Below are positions 25,619-35,610 of a stretch of DNA of 64,000 bases, piece after piece (the stretch's first letter is position 1; every line of letters starts with the position of its first letter). Under the pieces are notes generated by a model. The model did not search any database and was not told the DNA's origin. It saw nothing but the letters and a program-made list of their open reading frames with translations. Both the position numbers and the translations under genes were made by a program. Source of the stretch: Eutrophocola sp964629325 (lineage in GTDB: Bacteria; Pseudomonadota; Gammaproteobacteria; Pseudomonadales; Pseudohongiellaceae); contig CAZVSC010000007.1 in assembly GCA_964629325.1 (NCBI GenBank), positions 1 through 64,000 on the forward strand, written 5' to 3'.

Positions 25619-25951
25619 ATGAATTTTTCACTCGGCGATCTGATCTGGGCATTATTGCTGATGATGGCGGGCATCTACTGGTGGCGCAGCCGCGGGCAAC
25701 ACGGCATCGCCCTCGCCTCTGCCAAAAAATACTGCCGGGAGCGGGATATCCAGCTGCTGGATGAAACCCTCGTCTTCAGCAAGTTCGCCCTCACCCGTGC
25801 CGCCAACAACCGGCGCTATTTCACCCGCATATACACATTCGATTTCTGCCGGGACGGCATGGACAGGCACAAGGGGGAAATCATACTGCGCGGCTATCAG
25901 GTACTGCGCGTGATGCTCGAAGGCGATGCGCTGGAGATTACCGAATACTAA
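25619..25951 (+). CDS. DUF3301 family small membrane-anchored protein
   Basis: A 110-residue protein with one N-terminal transmembrane helix (residues about 6-22), then a basic segment and a soluble C-terminal domain. The order RRYFTRIYTFDFCRDGMDRH followed by KGEIILRGYQVLRVML is characteristic of DUF3301, a gammaproteobacterial family of unknown function. It stands alone, divergent from the glycosyltransferase gene and convergent with the efflux operon. Confidence 0.8.
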   Translation: MNFSLGDLIWALLLMMAGIYWWRSRGQHGIALASAKKYCRERDIQLLDETLVFSKFALTRAANNRRYFTRIYTFDFCRDGMDRHKGEIILRGYQVLRVMLEGDALEITEY

Positions 25952-25967
25952 CAGTGAGCTTGAGGTA

Positions 25968-26948
25968 TCAGCGGGTTTCCGCCTGCCAGCCGCCGCCCAG
26001 CGCCTGGAACAGGCCGACCATGGCATTGAGCTGCAGCAGCTTGTTGTCGAGATAACTGTTGCGGGTCGAGAACAGGGTGTTCTGCGACGTCAGGACCGTC
26101 TGGAAATCCGCCACGCCTTCTTCGTACCTGACCTGCGCGATGCGGAAGGACTCTTCGGCCGCTTCCAGGTTCTGGAAGGCCACCACGCCCTGCGCCTGCA
26201 GGAGCTGGATATTGCTGAGCAACACTTCCACTTCGTTGAAGGCACCGATCACCGCCCGGCGGTAATTGTTGAGGCTGTTTTCCATGGTGATCCTGGCCTG
26301 GTCGATGTTGCGGAAACGCTGGCCATTATCCAGCAGCGTCTGTACCAGGTTGGCATTGATACTGAGGATCGTGTCGGGATCACTGACCAACTCCGTCAGT
26401 GACGTGCTGGAGGCGTTGATGCCACCGGTCAGGGAAATTTGCGGGAACAGGTCGGTTTTCACGATATCGACACTGGCGCGCGCGCTGCGCAGGTTGGCTT
26501 CCGCCTGCACCAGGTCCGGTCGCCGAACCAGCAATTCCGAAGGCAGACCAGGCTGCACAGCGGGCACCTGTATCTGCTGCAGTGTCTGGCCGGCTATATT
26601 GAAATCCTGCACCGACCTGCCTGCCAGCAGCGCCAGGGAAGCACGGGTGGCGAGATCGTTCTGGATGAAGCCGCGCAGGTTGTTGCGTTCCCTTTCCATG
26701 GCAATCTGCTGCTGCAGCGCCTCGATAGGCACGGCGACACCGGCATCGACACGCGCCTGTGCAATGCGGTAGATAGCCTCGGCGTTCTCAACGTTCTGCA
26801 TGGCGGCCTCGATCTTGTCGCGGGTCAGCAGCAGCTGGAAATAGGTGGATGCCGTGGTACCCAGGGTATTGAGCGCCACGTCGGCAACCTGTGCAACGCG
26901 GAAATCGTAATCAGCCACTGCCCTGTCATAGGTCGCCGGCTTGCTGAG
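25968..26948 (-). CDS. Outer-membrane efflux factor, NodT/TolC type (5' part lost in gap)
   Basis: The last 326 residues of an outer-membrane factor of the NodT class. The two helical-hairpin repeats are visible (YFQLLLTRDKIEAAMQNVENAEAIY; VLLSNIQLLQAQGVVAFQNLE), along with LLVRRPDLVQAEANLRSARA, a hallmark of the family. Full-length members have about 460-480 residues with a lipoprotein signal, so about 130-150 N-terminal residues are hidden. It follows macB on the same strand, giving a MacA-MacB-OMF tripartite pump. The apparent in-frame fusion with MacB across the 100 N is an artefact. Confidence 0.85.
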   Translation of the reverse strand, partial: LSKPATYDRAVADYDFRVAQVADVALNTLGTTASTYFQLLLTRDKIEAAMQNVENAEAIYRIAQARVDAGVAVPIEALQQQIAMERERNNLRGFIQNDLATRASLALLAGRSVQDFNIAGQTLQQIQVPAVQPGLPSELLVRRPDLVQAEANLRSARASVDIVKTDLFPQISLTGGINASSTSLTELVSDPDTILSINANLVQTLLDNGQRFRNIDQARITMENSLNNYRRAVIGAFNEVEVLLSNIQLLQAQGVVAFQNLEAAEESFRIAQVRYEEGVADFQTVLTSQNTLFSTRNSYLDNKLLQLNAMVGLFQALGGGWQAETR

Positions 26949-27048
26949 NNNNNNNNNNNNNNNNNNNNNNNNNNNNNNNNNNNNNNNNNNNNNNNNNNNN
27001 NNNNNNNNNNNNNNNNNNNNNNNNNNNNNNNNNNNNNNNNNNNNNNNN
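26949..27048. other. Scaffold gap, 100 N
   Basis: The real missing length must exceed 100 bases. It has to hold the last codons of macB plus about 130-150 codons of the outer-membrane factor, roughly 450 bases if nothing else is there. Confidence 0.95.
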
Positions 27049-29063
27049 AGGCGGGCCGCCTTGCGTGCCGGGGCGAAACCGAATACGAGACCGGTCGCGG
27101 TGGCGCAGCAGAAGGCCAGGATCATGGGCATGGAGGTGAATTTTATCGATACCTCGAACGCTATGAGGATGTACCCCACCCCAATACCGGTAAGGACCCC
27201 GATGATGCCGCCGATACCGGAGACAACGATGGCCTCCGACAGGAACTGCGACATGATATCGGTCTGCCTGGCGCCGGTTGCCATGCGAATGCCAATTTCC
27301 CGTGTCCGCTCGGTCACCGACACAAGCATGATGTTCATCACGCCTATACCGCCGACCAGCAGTGAAATGGCTGCTACCGAACCGAGCAGTATGGTGAAGG
27401 TATCCTGTGATGCGGATACGGTTTCGAGCAGTTCAGCGCTGTTGAAGATACGAAAATCCTCGCTGCCGTGCCGGGCGATCATGTACTCGATGAGATTCTT
27501 CTCGGTTTGCTCGATCTGGTCGATGTCGTCGACGAACACGGAGATGTTGTTGGCAAAACTTTGGCCCATCAGGCGCAGGGCGCCGGTCTTGAACGGCACA
27601 AAAACAACATCATCCTGGTCGCCGCCGCCAAAGCCGCCGGAACCGCCTTTCGACGTCAGTACCCCGATCACCTGGAAAGGGATATTGCTGATAAGGATGT
27701 ACTCCCCCAGCGGATCCTCCCCGCCGGGAAAAATTTCGCTGGCCACCGTCGACCCCAGTACGGCAACCGGCGTGTAATTGGTACTGTCCTCTTTGGTGAA
27801 GAATACGCCCCGCGCCAGCGGCCAGTTGTTCATTTCCGGCATATTGTCCGTAATCGCCGTGACAGAGGTCGAGTAATCCTGCCGCTGATAGCGAATGGTG
27901 TAGCTGCCTTGCAGTTGAGGCAGCGTGCCGAGAATGTTCGGCAGGTCTTCAGAGATGGCTTCGGCATCCTCGAGCGTGAGTGTGGACGGTATGCTGCGCC
28001 GCTGGCCGGCGATGCGGGCCGGCTGCAGGGTCAGGCGATTGGTGCCGATCTGGCTGATGCGATCGACGATATCCTGGCGCGCGCCTTCCCCGATGGCCAG
28101 CATGGCTACCACGGACGCGACGCCAATCACGATGCCAAGCAGGGTGAGAATCGTGCGAAAAATATTTGCCTTCAGTGAACGCAGCGCCATGCGGATGGCT
28201 TCACCGACACCGGCCAGCGGTGACGTTATCTTGCGACTGAGAAACAGATCGCGCAGCTCCCGGTTCTTCGCAGGATCCACCACGCCTTCGGCAGGGCCTG
28301 AATCACTGACGATCTCACCGTCGCGGAATTCGATGATGCGGTCGGCATGCGCAGCCACGTCACTGTCATGGGTAATCAGTATGACGGTATGCCCTTCCCT
28401 GGCCAGGCTTTCCAGCAGCGCCATCACTTCGACACCGCTTTGCGAATCGAGTGCGCCAGTCGGCTCGTCAGCAAGGATGACCTGGCCGCCGTTCATCATG
28501 GCACGGGCGATGGAAACACGCTGCTGCTGCCCCCCGGACAATTGTGTCGGTCGATGATCGAGGCGTTCGCCAAGACCGAGTGACGTCAGCAGCGCCTCGC
28601 CCCGCACCCGCCTTTCCTTGTGGCTGAGACCGGCATACACGGCAGGCACCTCGACATTTTCCTCCGCCGTGGCGGTACCCAGCAGGTTGTAGCTCTGGAA
28701 TACGAAGCCGAAGGCCTCGCGGCGCAGCCAGGCCAGGCCGTCGGCGTCAAAACTCCTGATGTCCCGGCCGGCAAACAGGTATGTGCCATCCGTCGGGCGG
28801 TCGAGGCAGCCGAGGATATTCATCAGCGTGGATTTGCCGGAACCGGACTGGCCGACAATGGCCAGGAACTCACCCGGGTATATTTTTAAATCGATTCCCC
28901 TGAGGGCATGCACTTCAACACCACCGTCAGTCTTGAAAATCCGGTGGATCTTTCTCAGCTCAATCAGGGGTATGGCGATTTCGCCGCTGGTGGCTGCCGG
29001 CTCGTTCTCGGCAGCAGCGGTATTTGTCAGAGGGAAGTCAGGACTGAGCGCCTGGGTGCTCAC
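27049..29063 (-). CDS. macB: MacB-type ABC transporter, ATPase-permease (3' end in gap)
   Basis: About 671 visible residues of a MacB family mechanotransmission transporter. The N-terminal ATPase has Walker A GQSGSGKST, signature LSGGQQQRVSIARAM and Walker B VILADEPTGALDS (residues about 30-250). One transmembrane helix, a large periplasmic MacB_PCD domain (about 310-540) and an FtsX-like permease domain follow (GGIGVMNIMLVSVTERTREIGIRMATGARQ). The visible end, APARKAAR, is normally followed by about a dozen residues. It overlaps macA by four bases (ATGA). Substrates of such pumps include macrolides, lipopeptides and bacteriocins; none can be assigned here. Confidence 0.92.
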
Positions 29064-30514
29064 TGGAATCCACCCATGGCACGGAACATCTGGCGCCGGT
29101 CAAAGCCCTGTTGCTGGGCGTTTTGCTGCCCGGCCTGCACGATGCCCGCGACGACCTGGTCGCCGGCTTCCAGCCCGGAGATCACTTCCGCCGCGATGCG
29201 GCTGGTGACGCCGATGATGACCTCTCGCTGCGTCTGCACACCGTTTTCGTCAACCACCCTCACGGTCGCGAGACGCCTGGCAGGCACTTCCTGACCGCCA
29301 CCCTGGCGAGCGGCCGCGGCACCGGCAAAACCGCCCTGCGCCGGAAAGCCCTGGCCTGAAGCCATGCGCCCACGGATGCGTTCGCGCATTTCATCCGTCA
29401 TGCCGCCCGGCGCTCCACCCGCAAAGCCACCCTGCCCGGAACCGGCAGCCGGGGCTCCACCATCTCCGGCAGGTACTGCCGGGCGAGCAGCGGCTGCCCG
29501 CTGGCCTGTCGGCTGGTCGAGAAACGTCAGCGCACCCACCGGGACGGTGAGGACATTGCTGGCGGAAGACGTCACGAAATATACCTGTGCGGTCATGTCC
29601 GAGAGCAGCGAGCCGTCACTGTTGTCGATGTCGAACAATCCGGTATACAGCACGACATTGTTCTCGATCACCGGGGTCGGCAGGATCTGGCGCAGTTCGC
29701 TGTACCAGCGGCGGCTGCCGCCGCCAAGGGTAGTAAAGTAAACCTGCATGCCCTTCTTGATGCGCCCGATGTCCGCTTCGGAAATTTCGGTTTCCACGGT
29801 CATGGTGTTGAGGTCGGCGATACGCAGAATCGTTGGTGCCTGCTGGTTGGCGTTGATGGTGCGGCCTTCGTTCATTTCGATCGACACCACCGTGCCGGAC
29901 CTGGGTGCGTAGATGCGGGAGAATTCGAGCTGGGTTTTGTCGCTTTCCAGGCTGGCGCGGCTTTGCAGGATCTGTTTTTCAAGTTGCACCAGACTGGCCT
30001 GGGCAGAAGCCAGGTTGGTGATGGCGTTGTCATAATCGAGCTGACTCGTGGCATCGGCCGCCATCAGGCGTTCCTGGCGATCGGTATTGGCCTTGGCCAG
30101 ATCCAGGGTGGCGCGCCTCGCTTCGATCTGCGCTTCCAGGGCCTCGATGCTGGCCTGGCTGGCCTCTACCCGGGCTTCCTGGATACGGGCATCGATCTCG
30201 GCCAGCAACTGGCCTGCCTCGACCACATCCCCGACATCGACGAGCAATGCCTCCAGGATGCCGTTCACCTGGGCACCGACATCGACGAATTCGTAGGGCT
30301 GCAGGCTGCCGGCGGCGGTAATGGTGTTCTCGATATTGCCGATCTCGACGGTCGCGATCAGCGGCTGGTCGGCGGCTTCCTGCTCCCGGCTTGACTCCCA
30401 GTAGTACCAGCCGCCGGCGGCAGCCGCCACGACTATAACCAGGCCGCTCCAGAGTTTACGCCTGCTGCGAAACAGGCCCTTGCCCGTGAAAGAATCAGCG
30501 TCTTTGGTGTTCAT
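29060..30514 (-). CDS. macA: MacA-type periplasmic adaptor (membrane fusion protein)
   Basis: A 484-residue inner-membrane-anchored adaptor that links MacB to the outer-membrane channel. It has a transmembrane anchor at about residues 20-40, a lipoyl half-motif (VDVGAQVNGILEALLVDVGDVVEAGQLLAEID), a coiled-coil hairpin (about 110-190), the second lipoyl half, a beta-barrel region and a membrane-proximal domain. An unusual Gly/Ala/Pro-rich insertion (about residues 345-415) with a short MTDEMRERIRGRM helix is longer than in E. coli MacA. First gene of the macA-macB-OMF operon. Confidence 0.9.
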   Translation of the reverse strand: MNTKDADSFTGKGLFRSRRKLWSGLVIVVAAAAGGWYYWESSREQEAADQPLIATVEIGNIENTITAAGSLQPYEFVDVGAQVNGILEALLVDVGDVVEAGQLLAEIDARIQEARVEASQASIEALEAQIEARRATLDLAKANTDRQERLMAADATSQLDYDNAITNLASAQASLVQLEKQILQSRASLESDKTQLEFSRIYAPRSGTVVSIEMNEGRTINANQQAPTILRIADLNTMTVETEISEADIGRIKKGMQVYFTTLGGGSRRWYSELRQILPTPVIENNVVLYTGLFDIDNSDGSLLSDMTAQVYFVTSSASNVLTVPVGALTFLDQPTGQRAAAARPAVPAGDGGAPAAGSGQGGFAGGAPGGMTDEMRERIRGRMASGQGFPAQGGFAGAAAARQGGGQEVPARRLATVRVVDENGVQTQREVIIGVTSRIAAEVISGLEAGDQVVAGIVQAGQQNAQQQGFDRRQMFRAMGGFQ

Positions 30515-30761
30515 GATTCAGATCTTCAGCCCCGCCATTGAATGCCTGTCGCTGTTGAGAGTAAACGCCGGCATCCATTACCTGGTTTACCGGGTTCGCG
30601 CCGTTGCACGTTGTTTCCGCTTTTCGAAAAAAACGAATGCCCGATTTTACGCTGTCCTGTAACAGTAATTAAGGATTAATCAAGGATTTTATAAAGCAAT
30701 TTCAGTGAGTTACCAGCAATGCGGAAGAATGCTGCTGGTTTTTATTCCGCTTTTCAGCAGG

Positions 30762-31046
30762 TTATGAGGCGCCCTGCTTTTGCTTGTTTTTCAGCGGAAT
30801 GAACAGGCATGCCACTACAAAAACCACGGTGGCCAGCAGAACGAAGAGCATGCTTTCGCCGTTGATGCCGGTGAAGATCATGGTGCGCACCACCAGGACG
30901 AAGTAGATGATGGAAACAATACTGGTGAATACCAGGTTCATCCTGAGCTCGGCACCACAGCTTTTGCAGACGTGCGGCCGCTTCATCAGTTTGGTGACGG
31001 CGTCCATGGCTTCGTTATGGCATGAAGGACATTCATTGCTGCTCAT
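30762..31046 (-). CDS. Small zinc-ribbon membrane protein
   Basis: A 94-residue protein with an N-terminal CxxC...CxxC zinc-ribbon (CPSCH at 6-10, CKSCG about 20 residues later) and two predicted transmembrane helices (about residues 40-58 and 65-82), ending in a Lys-rich tail. The ATG at 31046 begins the zinc-ribbon; upstream in-frame codons look non-coding. Located between macA and trpD with its own spacing on both sides. Function unknown. Confidence 0.65.
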   Translation of the reverse strand: MSSNECPSCHNEAMDAVTKLMKRPHVCKSCGAELRMNLVFTSIVSIIYFVLVVRTMIFTGINGESMLFVLLATVVFVVACLFIPLKNKQKQGAS

Positions 31047-31148
31047 GGCTGATACTCCCGGTATTTCTCGTGCAATACGATGGAAGCCGTGATAATGCTC
31101 AGGAATGCTTTTAATTGCAACAGTTAACGACTGATTTAATTGCAATTT

Positions 31149-32174
31149 TTACTGGTTGGTGATGGCACAAAGCCGGTCCAGGGCAGCCCTGGCGCGACCG
31201 CTGTCGATGGCATCTGCCGCCATGGCCACGCCCTCAGGCAGGTCATCAGCCTTGCCGGCGATGAGCAGCGCCGCCGCGGTGCCGAACAGTACGATATCCC
31301 GGTAGGCGTCCTTTTGACCGTCCAGCAGTGCCCGCAGGCGGGCCGCATTGTATTCCCCGTCGCCACCCTTGAGATCGGCCAGTGTGGCCCTTTGCAGGCC
31401 TGCATCTTCCGGAGAAAGACTCATTTGGGTGACCTTGCCGCCGGCCACTTCACAGATGTAATTGGCGCCGGTGGTGCTCAATTCATCGAGACCATCGGCA
31501 CCATGGACGACCCAGGCCTTCTCGCATCCGAGGCGGGCCAGTACCTGCGCCATCGGTTCGACCCATTCCTGCGCAAACACCCCGATAAGGTAGCGCCTGA
31601 CGCCGGCGGGATTGCACAGCGGACCCAGGATATTGAAGACAGTACGAATGCCCATTTCGACACGGACCGGCCCGACATACTTGAAGGACTGATGGTGACG
31701 GGGCGCCATCATGAACCCGATGCCCGCCTCCGTGATGGCCTGCTCGATTACCGGAATCTCCGCATCGAGATTCACGCCCAGTGCGGTCAGCACATCCGCA
31801 GCGCCGGATCTGGAGGACAGCGCCCGGTTGCCATGCTTGGCGATCGGAACCCCGCAGCCGGCGGTCACGATGGCGGTGGCGGTGGAAATGTTCAGGGTGC
31901 CGGAGCCGTCGCCACCGGTACCGACAATGTCCATGGCGCCTGCAGGCGCCCCGACCGGCAGCGCCTTGGCGCGAATGACATCGACGGCGGCGCTGATCTC
32001 ATCGACATGCTCGCCGCGCATGCGCAGGGCCACCAGGAAGCCGGCGATCTGCACCGGCGTGGCACGCCCTGACATGATGATCTCGAATGCTTCACGGGCA
32101 TCGTCGAACGACAGCACGTTACCGTCTGCGACACGGGCCAGGAAGGGTTTGAGTTCGGTCAGGGCGTCGGTCAT
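31149..32174 (-). CDS. trpD: Anthranilate phosphoribosyltransferase
   Basis: A 341-residue enzyme of tryptophan synthesis that couples anthranilate to PRPP. The PRPP/Mg loop GTGGDGSGTLNISTA, the anthranilate-site KHGNRALSSRSGAADVLTALG and the NPAGVRRYLIGVF segment are intact. It is a stand-alone form, not fused to TrpG. It lies three bases after folD in the same direction; no trpE, trpG or trpC is in the window, which is unusual because trpD normally sits with trpG and trpC. Confidence 0.95.
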   Translation of the reverse strand: MTDALTELKPFLARVADGNVLSFDDAREAFEIIMSGRATPVQIAGFLVALRMRGEHVDEISAAVDVIRAKALPVGAPAGAMDIVGTGGDGSGTLNISTATAIVTAGCGVPIAKHGNRALSSRSGAADVLTALGVNLDAEIPVIEQAITEAGIGFMMAPRHHQSFKYVGPVRVEMGIRTVFNILGPLCNPAGVRRYLIGVFAQEWVEPMAQVLARLGCEKAWVVHGADGLDELSTTGANYICEVAGGKVTQMSLSPEDAGLQRATLADLKGGDGEYNAARLRALLDGQKDAYRDIVLFGTAAALLIAGKADDLPEGVAMAADAIDSGRARAALDRLCAITNQ

Positions 32175-32177
32175 CGT

Positions 32178-33050
32178 CTACTTCATGCTGATGGCGTTAA
32201 GGGTATTTTGCATCAGGGATGCGATGGTCATCGGGCCGACACCCCCGGGGACCGGGGTGATCCAGCTGCACTTGTCCTTCACGCCGTCGAAGTCGACATC
32301 GCCGGTCAGGCGCCAGCCGCGCTCGCGGGTATCGTCGGGAACGCGTGTGGTACCCACGTCTATGACCACCGCGCCTTCTTTCACCATGTCGGCAGTGACG
32401 AATTCCGGCTTGCCGATGGCGACGATGAGGATGTCCGCGCTGGCGCAGATCTCCTTCATGTTGGTGGTGCGGCTGTGCACGACGGTGACGGTGCAGTTGC
32501 CGGGGTTGGCGTTACGGGACATGAGCACGGACATCGGTGTGCCGACGATATTGCTGCGCCCGACGACGACGCAGTGCTTGCCGCTGGTCTCGATGTTGTT
32601 GCGCTTGAGCAGTTCGACGATGCCGTTGGGGGTGGCGGAAATGTGCGTGGGCAGGCCCAGCATCATGCGGCCCAGGTTCTGCGGATGGAAACCGTCGACA
32701 TCCTTGTTGGGATCGATGGCCAGGGTCACCTTGTCCTCGTCGATCTGTTTGGGCAGCGGCACCTGGACGATGAAACCGTCGATATTGTCGTCGTTGTTCA
32801 GCTTGTCCACGATACCAAGCAACTCTGCCTCGGAGGTCTCTTCCGGCAGCTCGATGAGGGTGGACTCGAAACCGACTTCCTTGCAGGCCAGCACCTTGTT
32901 GTTGACGTAGGTCTTGCTGCCGCCGTCGTTGCCGACAAGCACCGCAGCCAGGTGGGGAACCTTGCCGCCCGCCGCCTTGATTTCCGCGACCTTGGCGGCG
33001 ATATCCTCTTTCAATGCCTTGGCAGTTGCCTTGCCATCCAGTAATTGCAT
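32178..33050 (-). CDS. folD: Bifunctional methylene-THF dehydrogenase/methenyl-THF cyclohydrolase
   Basis: A 290-residue FolD that interconverts 5,10-methylene-THF, 5,10-methenyl-THF and 10-formyl-THF with NADP. Signatures are YVNNKVLACKEVGF (catalytic Tyr/Lys region), VQVPLPKQID and the Rossmann motif VVVGRSNIVGTPMSVLM. It forms a two-gene unit with trpD. The next plus-strand gene cluster carries fhs, which feeds formate into the same 10-formyl-THF pool, so both C1 entry enzymes lie within 6 kb. Confidence 0.96.
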   Translation of the reverse strand: MQLLDGKATAKALKEDIAAKVAEIKAAGGKVPHLAAVLVGNDGGSKTYVNNKVLACKEVGFESTLIELPEETSEAELLGIVDKLNNDDNIDGFIVQVPLPKQIDEDKVTLAIDPNKDVDGFHPQNLGRMMLGLPTHISATPNGIVELLKRNNIETSGKHCVVVGRSNIVGTPMSVLMSRNANPGNCTVTVVHSRTTNMKEICASADILIVAIGKPEFVTADMVKEGAVVIDVGTTRVPDDTRERGWRLTGDVDFDGVKDKCSWITPVPGGVGPMTIASLMQNTLNAISMK

Positions 33051-33338
33051 AGTGTCCTCTACTCGACCTTCAAAAAAGGCGTCATTCTACCGAAAGGCTC
33101 CGGTGTTGTGGAGTTTGGCGCACATCTTTGATCCACGCAGGAAATGGTTACCGATCTGCTCGGCTGGGTAGCGGGGATGGAGTGCCCGGTTGCAGCGACG
33201 TCCGAGGCAGGGATGCCGAGGCCGAACGACAGCCATCTGAGATGGCTGGCTGGACCTGCTTGCAGGTACGTCTGCGTTCGCGGCAAACGGGTATCCAGCC
33301 CCGCAAAAATCCCGATAAAGGCCTTAAAAAAATATTCT

Positions 33339-35477
33339 TTAGATACGACCGAGCGCGTCGAGGATGATGCCTTCGGTAAGGATCTGCGGCAGGACTTCCG
33401 CCGGTAATGACGGGTCGGCCGGGTACATCAGGTACAGCGGCACGCCGCTGGTCTGGTAGCGCTTGAGCACCTCGGTGATGGCCGGGTCGTTGTTGGTCCA
33501 GTCACCCTTGAGGTAGGTGACATCGTTGTCGGCCAGCGCCTGTGTCACGGTATCCGAGCTCAGCGCCACCCGTTCATTGACCAGGCAGGTGATGCACCAG
33601 GATGCCGTCATGTTGACGAAGACCGGCCTGCCCTGCCCGCGCAACTCGTTCAGGCGGGCGTCGCTGTAAACCTCGTATCCCTCACCCGCCGTGTCTGCGC
33701 CGGCAACCGCATCACGGGTTTCCAGCAGCGGCGAAGTCAGCAGGCTCAGCACGGCGGCGATGCACGCGATGCCGATGCCGATTTCCAGATAGCGCCACTT
33801 CGACTGCGACTGGCGCTGGTACAGCCATGCCGCCAGTCCGATGAAGACACAGCCGCCAACCACCAGGGCCATGGCATCGGCACTGGTCTGCCGGCCCAGT
33901 ACCCACAACAGCCACACGGCCGTGGCATACAGCGGGAAGGCCAGGAACTGGCGGAACGTGAGCATCCAGCTGCCGGGCCGCGGCAGCATCCTCGCCAGGG
34001 CGGGGACAAAAGAAAACAGCAGGAACGGCAGCGCCATGCCGAAGCCGAGTGCAACAAAGACGATCAATGCCACGGGCATGGACTGGGTAAAGGCGAAACC
34101 GAGTGCCGCGCCCATGAAGGGCGCCGTGCAGGGACTGGCCACCACGCTGGCCAGTACGCCGGTAAAGAACGAGCCGGTGTACCCTTCCTTCTCGGCAAGA
34201 CCCGAGCCCAGGCCCATGATGCCGGTGCCGATTTCGATGACGCCTGACATGGCCAGACCCATCAGGAAGAACAGGAACACCAGGGCGGCGACGAACCAGG
34301 GTGACTGCAGCTGGAAGCCCCAGCCGATCAGTGCACCACCGGCCTGCAGCGTCAGCAGGACACCGGCGAGCACGACAAATGACAGGATGACGCCGGCAGC
34401 ATAGGCAATGCCATGCAGGCGTTGTTCACGCACCGGTGCCGAGGCGTTGCTGGCCAGGCTCATGGCCTTCAGTGAAAGCACTGGAAACACGCAAGGCATC
34501 AGGTTGAGAATGAGGCCGCCGGCCATGGCGAACAGGAATACCGTGAACAGATTCATGCCGCCTGCCGGCTGGGTACCCGTCGGCATGCCGCCTTCAAGCG
34601 CAGCCATGGTCACGCCTTCGGGGGCGGCCTGGATTTCATAGGAAACGATTTCCCCTGCCCCGTCTTCGACGATAAGCAAACCGCCCACGCGCTCGGGTGA
34701 TTCCCGCAGTGCACGCGAATGGGCTTTCTGTGAAAGCTGCAGGCTGGATAACTGGTTGGTGATGTTCTGGTCGGCGATATAGTCGAGCACACGGTGCGTA
34801 TCTGGAATGAACGCAATACGCTGCGCATTTTCAAATACGGGCTCGGTGGCCTGAACGAGCAGGTTGATGTCTTCCCCGGCAAAGGAAAACATGGCGTCGA
34901 AGGTGACATCCGATCGCGGCAGGTTCCGGCGCGTGGCATCGAATCCGTCGATCCAGCGCGAATCGATGCGGGCCGGCCCGGCGCCTACCGGCATTTCCAG
35001 GGTGACCGAGGCACCGCCGGGGATGCAGATCTCTTCACATTCCAGCCATTGGGCGTCGGCATGGAGAAGCAGGCTGGCACCGGCAAAGGATGCCGGGATA
35101 GTCAGCTCGGTCAGCAGGTATATCTCACCGGTGTAGCCGAAATCCACCAGGTCGGCGGGCAGGTCGAAACGTTCGGGCAATGGCCAGACGATTTCACCGG
35201 CGGTGACACCATCCGGCAGCTGCCACCTGATCTCCGTGGGCTTGCCGGCATCACCGGGATTCTTCCAATAGGTGTGCCACGCATCCACGTGCACGAGCCG
35301 CAGGGCGACCCACAGCGATTCGCCCGGGATGGCCGCTTCGGTTTCCGCGACCAGCTGGGCATCCACATGGGTGCCCGAACCCGGGACGAGTTCAGAGACG
35401 CCCTGTCCAAGCGCCGGCAGCTGCCAGGTCGCCAGGAATGCGGCAATCGCGAGAAATTTCAGGAAGTTCTTGGTCAT
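33339..35477 (-). CDS. DsbD/ScsB-like thiol:disulfide interchange protein
   Basis: A 712-residue inner-membrane reductant conduit. It has a signal peptide (about residues 1-24), an N-terminal periplasmic domain with a Cys pair (LECEEICIPGG), and a hydrophobic core of about eight helices containing the CcdA-type motif NLMPCVFPVLSLKAM and VASPCTAPFMG. A C-terminal thioredoxin domain carries the redox pair WCITC. It passes electrons from cytoplasmic thioredoxin to periplasmic substrates. The ATG at 35477 starts the signal peptide; the longer frame to 35537 adds unlikely residues. It follows a single-haem protein gene on the same strand, so it may supply reductant for cytochrome c maturation. Confidence 0.88.
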   Translation of the reverse strand: MTKNFLKFLAIAAFLATWQLPALGQGVSELVPGSGTHVDAQLVAETEAAIPGESLWVALRLVHVDAWHTYWKNPGDAGKPTEIRWQLPDGVTAGEIVWPLPERFDLPADLVDFGYTGEIYLLTELTIPASFAGASLLLHADAQWLECEEICIPGGASVTLEMPVGAGPARIDSRWIDGFDATRRNLPRSDVTFDAMFSFAGEDINLLVQATEPVFENAQRIAFIPDTHRVLDYIADQNITNQLSSLQLSQKAHSRALRESPERVGGLLIVEDGAGEIVSYEIQAAPEGVTMAALEGGMPTGTQPAGGMNLFTVFLFAMAGGLILNLMPCVFPVLSLKAMSLASNASAPVREQRLHGIAYAAGVILSFVVLAGVLLTLQAGGALIGWGFQLQSPWFVAALVFLFFLMGLAMSGVIEIGTGIMGLGSGLAEKEGYTGSFFTGVLASVVASPCTAPFMGAALGFAFTQSMPVALIVFVALGFGMALPFLLFSFVPALARMLPRPGSWMLTFRQFLAFPLYATAVWLLWVLGRQTSADAMALVVGGCVFIGLAAWLYQRQSQSKWRYLEIGIGIACIAAVLSLLTSPLLETRDAVAGADTAGEGYEVYSDARLNELRGQGRPVFVNMTASWCITCLVNERVALSSDTVTQALADNDVTYLKGDWTNNDPAITEVLKRYQTSGVPLYLMYPADPSLPAEVLPQILTEGIILDALGRI

Positions 35478-35610
35478 TGTCTGTAATCCAGTCCTGCGGA
35501 TTGTACTGACTCCATGCGTTTTTACCATGATTTCCATGGAGTTATGGGAACAACCGGGCGCATGTTGCTACCCGATCAAGACCGGTCGGCGGCGTTATTC
35601 GTTCAGGCCG

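Noticed and set aside
25968..29063. Single 1031-codon MacB-NodT frame
   Set aside because: Joined only through 100 N; the two families are always separate proteins, and both ends at the gap are truncated.
30700..30750. Hairpin CCAGCA/TGCTGG followed by TTTTTATT on the plus strand
   Set aside because: No plus-strand gene ends here and the minus-strand reading has no T-run, so terminator function is unsupported.
33051..33338. Possible small genes between folD and the DsbD-like gene
   Set aside because: Three short frames exist, but none has a ribosome site or protein-like composition; I see no RNA gene either.
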